DNA of 64,000 bases from Aquimarina spinulae (lineage in GTDB: Bacteria; Bacteroidota; Bacteroidia; Flavobacteriales; Flavobacteriaceae). Shown piece by piece: positions 25,144-35,060 of the stretch (position 1 is the stretch's first letter; every line of letters begins with the position of its first letter). The DNA lies in assembly GCF_943373825.1 (NCBI RefSeq), contig NZ_CALSBP010000003.1, positions 682,001-746,000 of the forward strand. Direction: 5' to 3'. Position numbers and translations under genes: made by a program. The notes under the pieces were generated by a model. That model ran no database searches. It was not told the DNA's origin and saw only the letters and a program-made list of their open reading frames with translations.

Positions 25144-28100
25144 ATGATAGCAAAATACCTCAATTCGTCATCTAAATTTATTATCATTTTAATTATTTCA
25201 ATATCTATTTCACCACAAACATTCGCTCAAGTTGACTTTGGTATTGTTCCAAATAGTACATTAGAAATAAAGGGAGAATTAAAAGTAATTGGTAATGCTA
25301 TCACCGGGCTGGATCAAACGTTGGATGGTATACTATATACTCCCAATATGGATTATGATGGTTTGCAAAGTAATAACAGTAAAACTTTTGGATATATAGA
25401 TATAGATGGTGAAGATACATTTAGTTCTAGTAGCGCAAACCTGATTCTTCCTTCTGGTTGCGAAAAAATTGCATATGCAGGCTTATATTGGTCTGCTACA
25501 TATTTTGTTGACAGGATGCCCGATGGTCGGCCAAGATATACCGACTTACCACTAATAGATACTCGTCCGGATTTTAGAAGTGTAAAATTTAAACCTCCAG
25601 GAGGGAGCTATATCACGATTCCACCTTCTCAAACCACAGTTATTTATGATGGTTATCCCAATAGCGATACCAACAAAAATCTGGATGTTTTAGATTTTGA
25701 TAAAGATGGCGATACCACAGAACCAGCAGCAGCCGTAGACATGCCTTATGTTTGCTACGCAGATGTTACAGATATTATGAAAGGTATATCAAACCCATCA
25801 GGAACATATACTATTGCTAATGTACGATCTGCTACGGGACTTGGAAAATCGGATTACCAACATCCTAACCAAATGGGTACTAACGGTATCTCGTCTGGGT
25901 GGGTATTAGTAGTAGCATATGAAGACCCCAAATTACCGGCAAAATACATAAGTACCAGAAGTGGATATTTAGTAGTCGATGTAGGAGATAAAAAAAAATC
26001 TTTTAAGTATGAGCCTTTTAATACTTTACCAGATAAACTACCCGTAAATGCCAGATATTCTATTGCCACTCTAGAAGGGGAAAGATATTTTAGCGGAGAC
26101 ATTTTAGAAATAGAAAAACCTGATTTAACAACACAAGAACTTTACACAACTCCTGCTAATCCCAAAAACAACTTTTTCGACAGTTCGATTTCTGAAAATG
26201 GTGAATATGTAACTGCAAGAAGACCTAAATCCAAAAACACTATGGGGCTTGATATAGATATTTTTGATATCGATAACCCCAAAAACACTATTATTCAAAA
26301 TGGTCAGACATCGGCTACTTTTTTTACTTCTACTAAGAGTGATTCATATAGTGTATTTTTTCATTCTTTTCAAATAGAAATTATTGAACCCGAACTTACA
26401 GTTACCAAACAAGTATTTAATATTGACGATAAAGAAATTACAGGAGAAAATGTAAGCTTAGGACAAAAATTGTATTATAAACTTACTATAGAAAATCAAG
26501 GTAATGAAGATATTATCAATGCGTCAATCAAAGATAAACTTCCTATAAATGTAGACTATATAGAAGGTAGTATTTCTACAGATAATTCTGGAGTAATTGC
26601 TGTTATTAACAGTAATAAAGATGAAATCAATATTACTATTGAGGATGACCTATTAGTTAAAAACGGAGGTACTTATACTGTTGAGTTTGGGGTACAAATT
26701 ATTGATGATTGTTCTAAGCTGAGGGATGCATGTTCTAATGAGATTAAAAATGTGGCTCTTTCTACGTATACAGGGGCTACTTCTGGGTTTCTCAGAGAAG
26801 AGAAGGAAAGTATTTTAGGACAAGATACATGTGGATATGATGTTACAGGAACTTCTAACGTTCTGGTGAGAGATGATATATGTACCGAAAAAGTACAAGA
26901 TGCATTTATTTGTACGGGATCTATAGAGCTTGTTGCTGGTAATAATTTTGAAAAATATGAATGGGTAAATATGGATGCTCCTGGGACTATAATTGGAAAT
27001 AATCAAATATTGAACGTTACAAAAGCCGGAACATACAGAGTTACCAAAATCGATAAAAAGTGTAAAAATGCAATAGAAATTTTTAAGGTTGATGCCTTTA
27101 CTACAGTAAAAAATCCTGTTTTAGAAATTGTAAAGGATATTATAGATAATCCTATTCCTAATATAAGTGGTAATATACGTACATGTACAATCACTGGTGA
27201 AGCTTTACCTGAGCTATTTTTATGTGGATCTGATACAGAATACACCATAAATTCTAGGTTTACAACAGCGACTAAAATCATATGGGAACGCTTAGACACC
27301 AAAGCTTGTACAATAAAAAAAGATCCTAATTGTCCCACCCCATCAATAGATATCGATAATATATGTATTAATGATTGGAGAAAAGTCGGAGAAGGGATAG
27401 ATTATACAGTTAAAGAAAGTGGAGAATATAGGATCGTTGTTACTTTTGATGCTAATTGTACGATACCTTTTTACTTTAATGTATTTAAAAATAGTCTAGA
27501 TCCAGAACTCAAAGTTTTAGAAAATATTGTTTGTTATAATCCCGGAACAAAAGTGGGAGCAGGAATATTACAAGTTCAAAAAACCTCAAATCAACATGAG
27601 TATGAATTGATTTTTAACGAAGAAGTTATTAGACCGTATCAAACATCCACTATATTTTCTGATTTAACAAAGCCCGGTGAATATACTGTTAACGTTCGTC
27701 AGAAAAATGGGCCTAATGGAGCGTGCATTGTACAGGCAACAGCAAAATTAAAAGAATTCGATGCTAAAGAAGAGGTTACAGTAACATCACCTTCTTGTCC
27801 TAATGGTAGAGGACAAGTAGAAATAGTTGTAACAGAATCAAAAGAATACTATACGTATACTATAAATAGCACAGGCACAACCCCTCCACATACAGATACA
27901 ACAGGGCCCATCAAAAATGCGAAACATACGTTTAAAGGCCTTAACCCAGGCACATACCAGGTTTTTGTTGAATCCTCTGGTGGTAACTGTTTATTCGACA
28001 AAGATGTAGTAATAGAGAAAGCAAAAGACTTTTCGGCTACAGTGAAGCTTCTTAAAGATTTACATTGTAATCCTGGATATCAACCTGATCCAACTCTTAA

Positions 28101-31100
28101 CGACCCAGGCTCACCCAATCACGATCCTTTAGCCCTACCCTTTGATCCAGATGAATTTATTGCAATATATAAGGTAGAAATAACCGGAGGGTCAGGGAAT
28201 TATAGTTTTAATACCAAAGAAGATTTTTCAGGAACCACATTAGATCCATTACCTGGTACTTCATTTCAATTTAGAGCTACTACAGCAGGTGTTTACCCTG
28301 TTTTTGTTAATGATAACACCAACAATTGTACAATCAAAGCAGGTAGTGTTAAAGTAAATTCTTTTGAAACATTAAATGTAACTGTAACCCCTAAAAATCC
28401 TTTATGTGCTAACGATAAAGGGGCTATTCAAGTAGATGTTAGTACAGGAAAACCTGTTAGCTATATTTTAGATCAAGGAACAGCGACAGAGGTAACTATT
28501 AACTCAAATAATACCACTGAAATATTTAACAATGTAGATACATCGATATCCCATACTGTTACTGTTAAAGATAGGTATGATTGTGATTTCACCATCACTA
28601 ACATAACTTTTACTGTGCCAGATCCTATTAAAGCTAGTGAAACCATTCTTGACATTACCTGTAACACAGATGGAAGCGGTAATAATCCTGGTTCAATCAC
28701 ACTTACTTTGGATGGAGGAACTCCTGATGCCGATGCAGCAAGCTATACCTACAAATTAACTAAAAATGGACTACCAATACCCCTAATTACTCCATCTTTC
28801 CCTTCGGCTGACCAAGTTTTATTTGCAGGTTTAGACTTTGGTATATATACTATTGAAGTCATAGATGACAATTTGTGTAGTGAAGTTTTTGGTTCTTATG
28901 AAATTAAAAATGCAGTTGATGAGCTAAAAATAGAAGTAAGCCCATTAGGTAATTGTGCTATTGGGTCTGTAGTAGACATCACTGTAATTAATGGATCTGG
29001 AGTTGATACCGGTGGCGCTATTGTAGGGTTTACAATCGAAGTAATCGGTGATCCCAACAATCCTGTTCAGGCTCTAAACGATAGAGCACCAGATCCTGTT
29101 CCTCCTCCAACACCCCTAGGTCTTATTAAAGATCATCGTATTGACGGTGCAAATGCTTTAGAATTTGGAAAAAGCTATACCATTAAAGTTGTAGACCTGG
29201 GAACAAATTGTAAATATCAGCAAAAATTCACGCTTACCGCTCCTGCAGCTCCCATAGTTTCGTTAGGAACTATAACTCATGAGCGGTGTCTAAATGGAAA
29301 AGATGGAGAAATTAAATTTACTGTAGACAATTACGATCCGATACCTGTCGATCTAAACTGGGAGATTTTTAATAGATTCGCGACCCCATCAGATCTTCCC
29401 GTACTTTCTGGAGGTCCCGTAACAGCAAGTGGAGGACCTATTTCAATAGATTCTAGCACAGAAGGAGGTTTGCCTCCGGGAGAATACTATATTCGTGTTA
29501 CCGAGGTAACGGGTACCAGATTGTGTTCGGGAGTATCTCAAAATTTTAAAATAAAAGCAGCAGAATCTTCAATATCAATAAAAATCAATCAATTACAAGA
29601 TGAAACCTGTAATCCTGGCGATGATGCTAAGATAGAAGCAGTTGTTACTGGAGGCACTGGAGCAATACAATACCAGTTAGATGATCCAGGAGGAGGGCCA
29701 CCATTAGTGCCATTTGGTAGTGACCCTAGATTTGGAGGTTATAAACTTAATGGTGGTATTGCACCGGCAGGAATAGACTATGTAGTTAGGGTAAAAGATG
29801 CTAGAGGTTGTGAAGTAACAGATACTATTAACATTCAACCACCAACACCTTTAGGGTTAGATCCAATTGCACCAATTCTACTAGATTGTTCTAATAGTGA
29901 GGATGGCACAATTGTAGCTCAAGCTTCAGGTGGCCAGGGATCTGGAACCTATTTTTTTATGCTTGAATATCCCGATGGTTCACAAACTGGTAGGATAGCA
30001 AGTACTACAGATACTTTCCAGTGGGATGATCTTAAACCAGGTCGTTATATTGTTACAGTTACTGATAATTTAGCATGTCAGTTTTCTCGAAATGTGGATA
30101 TTAATACGCCATCTGCTGTGACTATAGAAGTAAATCAAGGACCTATAACTTGTCGTGGTGCTAGCCCTAAATCAATGACGGTTACTGCAGGAGGAGGAAC
30201 ACCTCCTTATGAATTTAGTAGTGATGGAATTATTTTTGTATCAGGAGCAAATCCTTTTACATTCTCAACGTTACCAAAAGGTGATTATAATTTCTATGTT
30301 AGAGATGCAAAAGGATGTGTTTCTCCGGCGTCTAATACGATACGAATACGAGAAATTCCGGAAATAAAAGTGGCATTAGATCTAAATAACACGTTTATTA
30401 TTTGTTTTGGTGAGCGAACAGGTTCTATTAATGCAAAAGTTGAAGGAGGTTTAGGTGATTATGGCTACCGAGTAACTGGTACAGATTACTTAGGAAATCC
30501 TGTTGAACTCCCTGGGCCTATTGGTTCTGATAATACACAAACCACTAGTTTCTTTGGAGATTTATTAGCCGGAAATTATACCTATATCGTAACCAGTGGA
30601 GATTGTATCGATAATGTAACGCCGTTTGAAATCCGTCAACCGAAAGAGAAATTCATGGCAGAAGCCTTTGAAACACCTGTTACTTGTAGTGGAGAAAGAA
30701 ATGGTAATATTAGGGTAACCGCTTCTGGTGGTACAGCCCCATATACGTTTTCTTTATATAATAGTGCAAATATAGCCGTATATGAGCTTAGAGGAGATGA
30801 TATAGATAATCTTCCCGGGGAACATACTTTTGAAAATCTACTCTCAGATACCTATCGAGTAGAAGTAGAAGATGATAACGGTTGCCCGATAACCATTACT
30901 GATATTCAGATTATAGAACCAGCACCAATTTTGGCTACTGTAAATGCTACAACTCCAGAAGATTGTGCGGGAGATATGAATGGTACAGCTACCTTATCTA
31001 TTACAGGAGGATTACCACCAACAAACCCAGCGGATCCTAGTTATTTCTGGAGTATCGATGGGGTAACCTATCAAGCGGTTACAGATCCTGCGAATTTGTT

Positions 31101-32073
31101 TATAGATAATCTACCAGGAGGTACAACTACAGTATTTATTAGAGATTCTCAAAACAATGCAAACTGTCAGGGAGCCTTTAATATTGATATTGAACCAGGT
31201 GTTAATCTTGCTGGCGAACTCGTACCAGAATTAGTATGTCCTATATTTGATTATAGTGATCCTACGAGTCCTGTGATGACTAGTGAAGAGCAATACTTTG
31301 TGAGTTTTGATATTGTTGAAGAATCACAAGGATTAGGTATTATTTATACTTTAAATGGTATAAACGGAACACCAAATCCACCTAACAATTCGAATTTGAC
31401 AGGTAATTTTGAGGTTACCCCAGGAGAGTATGAAGGTATTATGGAGTACCAGGGATGTACACGAACAGTAGATACTATCGAGATTCTTGAGTATACTCCA
31501 TTGGCAATACCAGTTGCTCAAATGACCAATAACCCAGAAGATCCTAATGAATATCAAATCATAGCATCAGGAGGAAGACCATTTGAAAACACTCCTTTCT
31601 ATGCATTCTCATTTACGATGCTAGAAGAAGGAATGACATTGGATCAATTAGAGCCTTCGGACTATACAGAATTAGATGGAAATATTTTTGTAATACGACA
31701 GACTGCTGATTATGTATTGCGTGTTGTTGATGCAGATGGTTGTGAAGTACTTACGGTTCAGAATTTGACTTATATTAATATTCGTATTCCGAATTACTTT
31801 ACACCAGATCGCCCTAATAGCACAGCAGAAGATCGTTTCTGGTATCCTAGACAGATTACTCCTAATATAGATGATCCTTTCTTCTTTGAGAACATGGAAG
31901 TAATTGTCTTTGACCGATACGGAAGAATGTTAGCAATATTTAAAGGAGACCAACAAGGGTGGGATGGTTTATATCAAGGAAAACAACTTCCATCAGGAGA
32001 TTATTGGTATTCTATAATTCTGAATGATGTAGATAATAGAGAAATTACAGGACACTTTACATTATATAGATAA
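25144..32073 (+). CDS. Giant SprB-like T9SS surface adhesin (2309 aa)
   Basis: A 2309-aa secreted protein with a signal peptide (IIILIISISISPQTFAQ). About residues 40-410 are a beta-rich domain of unknown type, 420-570 a DUF11-like repeat (VTKQVFNIDDKEITGENVSLGQ..). Roughly 1160-2020 carries SprB-type repeats of the form C-x-G-x-x-x-G-(S/T)-I-x-V-x-x-x-GG-x-x-P-Y. The last 95 residues (from about 2215, IPNYFTPDRPN...DGLYQGKQLPSGDYWY) are the gliding-motility type B sorting domain (TIGR04131 type) recognised by the type IX system. Such proteins mediate gliding and surface adhesion. The PorP/SprF gene directly downstream is the usual partner. Confidence 0.92.
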   Translation: MIAKYLNSSSKFIIILIISISISPQTFAQVDFGIVPNSTLEIKGELKVIGNAITGLDQTLDGILYTPNMDYDGLQSNNSKTFGYIDIDGEDTFSSSSANLILPSGCEKIAYAGLYWSATYFVDRMPDGRPRYTDLPLIDTRPDFRSVKFKPPGGSYITIPPSQTTVIYDGYPNSDTNKNLDVLDFDKDGDTTEPAAAVDMPYVCYADVTDIMKGISNPSGTYTIANVRSATGLGKSDYQHPNQMGTNGISSGWVLVVAYEDPKLPAKYISTRSGYLVVDVGDKKKSFKYEPFNTLPDKLPVNARYSIATLEGERYFSGDILEIEKPDLTTQELYTTPANPKNNFFDSSISENGEYVTARRPKSKNTMGLDIDIFDIDNPKNTIIQNGQTSATFFTSTKSDSYSVFFHSFQIEIIEPELTVTKQVFNIDDKEITGENVSLGQKLYYKLTIENQGNEDIINASIKDKLPINVDYIEGSISTDNSGVIAVINSNKDEINITIEDDLLVKNGGTYTVEFGVQIIDDCSKLRDACSNEIKNVALSTYTGATSGFLREEKESILGQDTCGYDVTGTSNVLVRDDICTEKVQDAFICTGSIELVAGNNFEKYEWVNMDAPGTIIGNNQILNVTKAGTYRVTKIDKKCKNAIEIFKVDAFTTVKNPVLEIVKDIIDNPIPNISGNIRTCTITGEALPELFLCGSDTEYTINSRFTTATKIIWERLDTKACTIKKDPNCPTPSIDIDNICINDWRKVGEGIDYTVKESGEYRIVVTFDANCTIPFYFNVFKNSLDPELKVLENIVCYNPGTKVGAGILQVQKTSNQHEYELIFNEEVIRPYQTSTIFSDLTKPGEYTVNVRQKNGPNGACIVQATAKLKEFDAKEEVTVTSPSCPNGRGQVEIVVTESKEYYTYTINSTGTTPPHTDTTGPIKNAKHTFKGLNPGTYQVFVESSGGNCLFDKDVVIEKAKDFSATVKLLKDLHCNPGYQPDPTLNDPGSPNHDPLALPFDPDEFIAIYKVEITGGSGNYSFNTKEDFSGTTLDPLPGTSFQFRATTAGVYPVFVNDNTNNCTIKAGSVKVNSFETLNVTVTPKNPLCANDKGAIQVDVSTGKPVSYILDQGTATEVTINSNNTTEIFNNVDTSISHTVTVKDRYDCDFTITNITFTVPDPIKASETILDITCNTDGSGNNPGSITLTLDGGTPDADAASYTYKLTKNGLPIPLITPSFPSADQVLFAGLDFGIYTIEVIDDNLCSEVFGSYEIKNAVDELKIEVSPLGNCAIGSVVDITVINGSGVDTGGAIVGFTIEVIGDPNNPVQALNDRAPDPVPPPTPLGLIKDHRIDGANALEFGKSYTIKVVDLGTNCKYQQKFTLTAPAAPIVSLGTITHERCLNGKDGEIKFTVDNYDPIPVDLNWEIFNRFATPSDLPVLSGGPVTASGGPISIDSSTEGGLPPGEYYIRVTEVTGTRLCSGVSQNFKIKAAESSISIKINQLQDETCNPGDDAKIEAVVTGGTGAIQYQLDDPGGGPPLVPFGSDPRFGGYKLNGGIAPAGIDYVVRVKDARGCEVTDTINIQPPTPLGLDPIAPILLDCSNSEDGTIVAQASGGQGSGTYFFMLEYPDGSQTGRIASTTDTFQWDDLKPGRYIVTVTDNLACQFSRNVDINTPSAVTIEVNQGPITCRGASPKSMTVTAGGGTPPYEFSSDGIIFVSGANPFTFSTLPKGDYNFYVRDAKGCVSPASNTIRIREIPEIKVALDLNNTFIICFGERTGSINAKVEGGLGDYGYRVTGTDYLGNPVELPGPIGSDNTQTTSFFGDLLAGNYTYIVTSGDCIDNVTPFEIRQPKEKFMAEAFETPVTCSGERNGNIRVTASGGTAPYTFSLYNSANIAVYELRGDDIDNLPGEHTFENLLSDTYRVEVEDDNGCPITITDIQIIEPAPILATVNATTPEDCAGDMNGTATLSITGGLPPTNPADPSYFWSIDGVTYQAVTDPANLFIDNLPGGTTTVFIRDSQNNANCQGAFNIDIEPGVNLAGELVPELVCPIFDYSDPTSPVMTSEEQYFVSFDIVEESQGLGIIYTLNGINGTPNPPNNSNLTGNFEVTPGEYEGIMEYQGCTRTVDTIEILEYTPLAIPVAQMTNNPEDPNEYQIIASGGRPFENTPFYAFSFTMLEEGMTLDQLEPSDYTELDGNIFVIRQTADYVLRVVDADGCEVLTVQNLTYINIRIPNYFTPDRPNSTAEDRFWYPRQITPNIDDPFFFENMEVIVFDRYGRMLAIFKGDQQGWDGLYQGKQLPSGDYWYSIILNDVDNREITGHFTLYR

Positions 32074-32135
32074 TATAAAGTTTAATCGATAAATATCGAA
32101 ACGCAAAAGTTACAACCTGTAAATCCTAATATTAG

Positions 32136-33092
32136 ATGAAGAAGTATATTATCATATTTAGCCTATTTGCAAGTTATTGTACTTTTGCTCAGGAGTTTTT
32201 TGCTCCTGTACAAAATCAATATATTGCAGATAACCCATATTTGATATCCTCGGCCTACGCGGGTATTGGAGATTGTTGGCAGATCAGAGCTTCGGGTTTT
32301 GAGCAATGGGTAAGTATCGAGGATTCTCCAGGTACACAATCCTTATCAATAGATGGTAGAATATCTGACCGTTCTGGTGTAGGTGCAATTCTATTTAATG
32401 ATCAGAATGGATTTACAACTCAAAAAGGAATTCAGTTATCTTTTGCACACCATTTAACATTAAGCGAATATAATAATCAATATCTATCGTTTGGGATTAG
32501 CTATAAGTTCACCCAATTTGGTATTGACACTTCAAGGTTTAATAATGGAGACCCTGATAATCCACTAAATCCCGAGTTAGCAGATATAAGTATAAATGAT
32601 TCTAATTTTGATATTGGATTGTTATATCGTATTGGCCGATTCTTTTTGAGTGCCAATGCGGTGAATTTATTACAGAAAGAGATTGATGATTTTAATCCAA
32701 CCGAACCTTCACAGATACAGAACTATTATCTATATACTGGATATACATTCTATCATAGATTTAGTGATATCGAGGTAGAGCCTTCTATGTTGTATCAAAA
32801 CTTTGCAGGTGATGGTCGTTCTACAGCAGATCTTAACTTAAAAGTTCGTAAAATGCACCGTGGAGATTATTATTGGATAGGCGTTAGTCTTCGATCTCTT
32901 GTTGATCAGGATTTTAAACCACTTTCTGTATCTCCTATGTTAGGGATCAAAAAAGCTAATTTTTATGTTGCGTATGGATATCAGATTAATGTAAATGAAG
33001 TTTTACAACCAACCACAGCAGCAGGATCGCATATGATCACGCTTGGATTTGATTTTGGTTGTAGACAAAGTAAATGTGGATGTACCTATTAG
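32136..33092 (+). CDS. PorP/SprF family type IX secretion outer-membrane protein
   Basis: A 318-aa protein with signal peptide (FSLFASYCTFAQ). It has the family start EFFAPVQNQYIADNPYLISSAYAGIG and an outer-membrane barrel pattern, and ends in a Cys-rich tail. PorP/SprF proteins are needed for secretion or anchoring of the type B-CTD adhesin encoded next to them. The gap of 62 bp to the giant adhesin indicates one operon; a strong bidirectional terminator follows. Confidence 0.9.
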   Translation: MKKYIIIFSLFASYCTFAQEFFAPVQNQYIADNPYLISSAYAGIGDCWQIRASGFEQWVSIEDSPGTQSLSIDGRISDRSGVGAILFNDQNGFTTQKGIQLSFAHHLTLSEYNNQYLSFGISYKFTQFGIDTSRFNNGDPDNPLNPELADISINDSNFDIGLLYRIGRFFLSANAVNLLQKEIDDFNPTEPSQIQNYYLYTGYTFYHRFSDIEVEPSMLYQNFAGDGRSTADLNLKVRKMHRGDYYWIGVSLRSLVDQDFKPLSVSPMLGIKKANFYVAYGYQINVNEVLQPTTAAGSHMITLGFDFGCRQSKCGCTY

Positions 33093-33109
33093 AAAAAAGA
33101 AATAAAACA

Positions 33110-33137
33110 AAAAAAGGAAGTCATTTTGACTTCCTTT
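33110..33137 (+). terminator. Bidirectional terminator after the sprF-like gene
   Basis: An 11-bp stem (33113-33123 with 33127-33137) closed by TTT. A-rich on one side and T-rich on the other, it can serve the plus-strand operon and the convergent 58-aa gene. Confidence 0.8.
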
Positions 33138-33158
33138 CATATATAATGTTATAAACAA

Positions 33159-33335
33159 TTATGCTTCTTCTTTCGCTTTGCGTTTAGCTTCTCTTCTCAA
33201 TTTGAAGTTCTCGACATTAGCTCCTATAATCCAATAAGGAATAACAAAAGTTAACAAAAAGATCATTAACCAAAATCCAATGGTAAGGATAGTTAAGAAC
33301 GCTAAAAAACCAAGGTACTGATCGAATTCAAACAT
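33159..33335 (-). CDS. Small membrane protein, 58 aa
   Basis: A 58-aa frame starting at 33335 (MFEFDQYLGFLAFLTIL). Residues 8-38 are strongly hydrophobic (two short or one long membrane segment, with IGFWLMIFLLTFVIPYW), followed by a very basic/acidic tail (KLRREAKRKAKEEA). The regular amphipathic tail, the convergent terminator and the placement just before fumC support a real gene. No function is recognised. Confidence 0.6.
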   Translation of the reverse strand: MFEFDQYLGFLAFLTILTIGFWLMIFLLTFVIPYWIIGANVENFKLRREAKRKAKEEA

Positions 33336-33484
33336 AATAATATTCTAATTTTCAAATTTTGTCAAAGATAATAACTCTTACTTATATGTCATAGCAGAAA
33401 TATAATTTATTTTTAAATCTCTTATGATCGTAATTTATCTACTAAAAAGTAGCTACTTTATTCAAAAATAGTGAGGCAAATGCT

Positions 33485-33492
33485 TAAATTTG
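33485..33492 (+). promoter_or_regulatory. -7 box of fumC
   Basis: TAAATTTG fits TAnnTTTG, 34 bp before the fumC start. TTC rather than TTG is found at the 21-bp spacing. Confidence 0.45.
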
Positions 33493-33526
33493 CACTCTTA
33501 AAAAAAAACAAATCATCTTACCACAA

Positions 33527-34924
33527 ATGGAATATAGAATAGAGAAGGATACGATGGGCGAGGTAAAAGTACCTGCTGATAAGCTTTGGGGAGCACAAAC
33601 AGAACGTTCTAGAAATAATTTTAAAATTGGTGCATCAGCATCTATGCCATTAGAAATTGTATATGGTTTTGCTTACTTAAAAAAAGCTGCAGCATATACA
33701 AATTGCGAATTAGGCGCATTACCGATAGAGAAAAGAGACCTTATTTCTCAAGTATGTGATGAAATACTAGAAGGAAAACATGATAACCAATTTCCCTTGG
33801 TGATCTGGCAAACCGGTTCTGGTACGCAAAGTAATATGAATGTGAATGAAGTTATTGCTAATAGAGCACATCAATTAGCTGGTAAAACAATTGGTGAAGG
33901 AGACAAAACATTACAACCAAATGATGATGTTAATAAATCTCAATCATCAAATGATACTTTTCCTACAGGAATGCATATTGCAGCCTATAAAAAAATAGTA
34001 GAAGTAACTATTCCGGGGGTAATTCAATTAAGAGATACTCTAAAGAAAAAATCTGAAGAGTTTAAAAATGTAGTAAAAATTGGTCGTACCCACTTTATGG
34101 ATGCTACACCACTTACGATAGGGCAAGAATTATCAGGGTATGTTTCTCAATTAGATCACGGAATTAAGGCTTTAGAAAACACCTTACCTCATATGGCAGA
34201 ATTAGCCTTAGGAGGAACTGCTGTGGGAACTGGGCTAAATACTCCAAAAGGGTATGCAAAACGGGTTTCAGAATTTATTGCACAATTTACCAGTTTACCA
34301 TTTATCACAGCAGAGAACAAATTTGAAGCCTTGGCTGCACATGATGCTTTTGTAGAGAGTCACGGTGCTTTAAAACAATTGGCCGTTTCATTAAATAAAA
34401 TAGGGAATGATATTCGTATGCTGGCTTCTGGGCCAAGAAGTGGAATTGGTGAACTAATTATTCCTGCCAATGAACCAGGGAGTTCTATTATGCCTGGTAA
34501 AGTAAACCCCACACAATGTGAAGCATTAACTATGGTATGTGCACAAGTTATGGGTAATGATGTAGCTATTAATGTTGGAGGAATGCAAGGCCATTTTGAA
34601 TTGAATGTATTTAAACCTGTTATGGCTGCTAACTTACTTCAAAGTGCTCAACTCATTGGGGATGCCTGTATTTCTTTTGATGAGCATTGTGCTCAGGGAA
34701 TCGAACCTAACCAAAAAAGAATTACTCAATTATTGAATAACTCATTAATGTTGGTTACGGCTTTAAATACTAAAATCGGATATTATAAAGCCGCCGAAAT
34801 CGCTAATACTGCTCACCAAAATGGAACAACTCTAAAACATGAAGCAGTAGCTTTAGGATATGTAACTGAACAAGAATTTGACGAATGGGTAAAACCAGAA
34901 GATATGGTGGGAGTTCTAAAATAA
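33527..34924 (+). CDS. fumC: Fumarate hydratase class II
   Basis: A 465-aa homotetrameric enzyme that interconverts fumarate and L-malate in the TCA cycle. The family signature [16 protein letters not shown] is complete, with the catalytic serine in its flexible loop ([20 protein letters not shown]). Other active-site blocks are [36 protein letters not shown] and [16 protein letters not shown]. Length is typical. The gene is monocistronic, with a -7 box upstream and a hairpin terminator downstream. Confidence 0.97.
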   Translation: MEYRIEKDTMGEVKVPADKLWGAQTERSRNNFKIGASASMPLEIVYGFAYLKKAAAYTNCELGALPIEKRDLISQVCDEILEGKHDNQFPLVIWQTGSGTQSNMNVNEVIANRAHQLAGKTIGEGDKTLQPNDDVNKSQSSNDTFPTGMHIAAYKKIVEVTIPGVIQLRDTLKKKSEEFKNVVKIGRTHFMDATPLTIGQELSGYVSQLDHGIKALENTLPHMAELALGGTAVGTGLNTPKGYAKRVSEFIAQFTSLPFITAENKFEALAAHDAFVESHGALKQLAVSLNKIGNDIRMLASGPRSGIGELIIPANEPGSSIMPGKVNPTQCEALTMVCAQVMGNDVAINVGGMQGHFELNVFKPVMAANLLQSAQLIGDACISFDEHCAQGIEPNQKRITQLLNNSLMLVTALNTKIGYYKAAEIANTAHQNGTTLKHEAVALGYVTEQEFDEWVKPEDMVGVLK

Positions 34925-34985
34925 CAGTAAAATAAGTTCTTTTATTTGACGCTATTTGCTCCTTCAAAGAATCCAGATTATAATC

Positions 34986-35020
34986 AAAAAAACCGTTATT
35001 AAAATAAATAACGGTTTTTT
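34986..35020 (+). terminator. Bidirectional terminator after fumC
   Basis: A 13-bp stem (34988-35000 with 35007-35019) with an A-run before and a T-run after. Lies between fumC and the convergent hydrolase gene. Confidence 0.85.
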
Positions 35021-35060
35021 CACATATATACGATCTTATTTATTAAAAACAAGAGGAATG

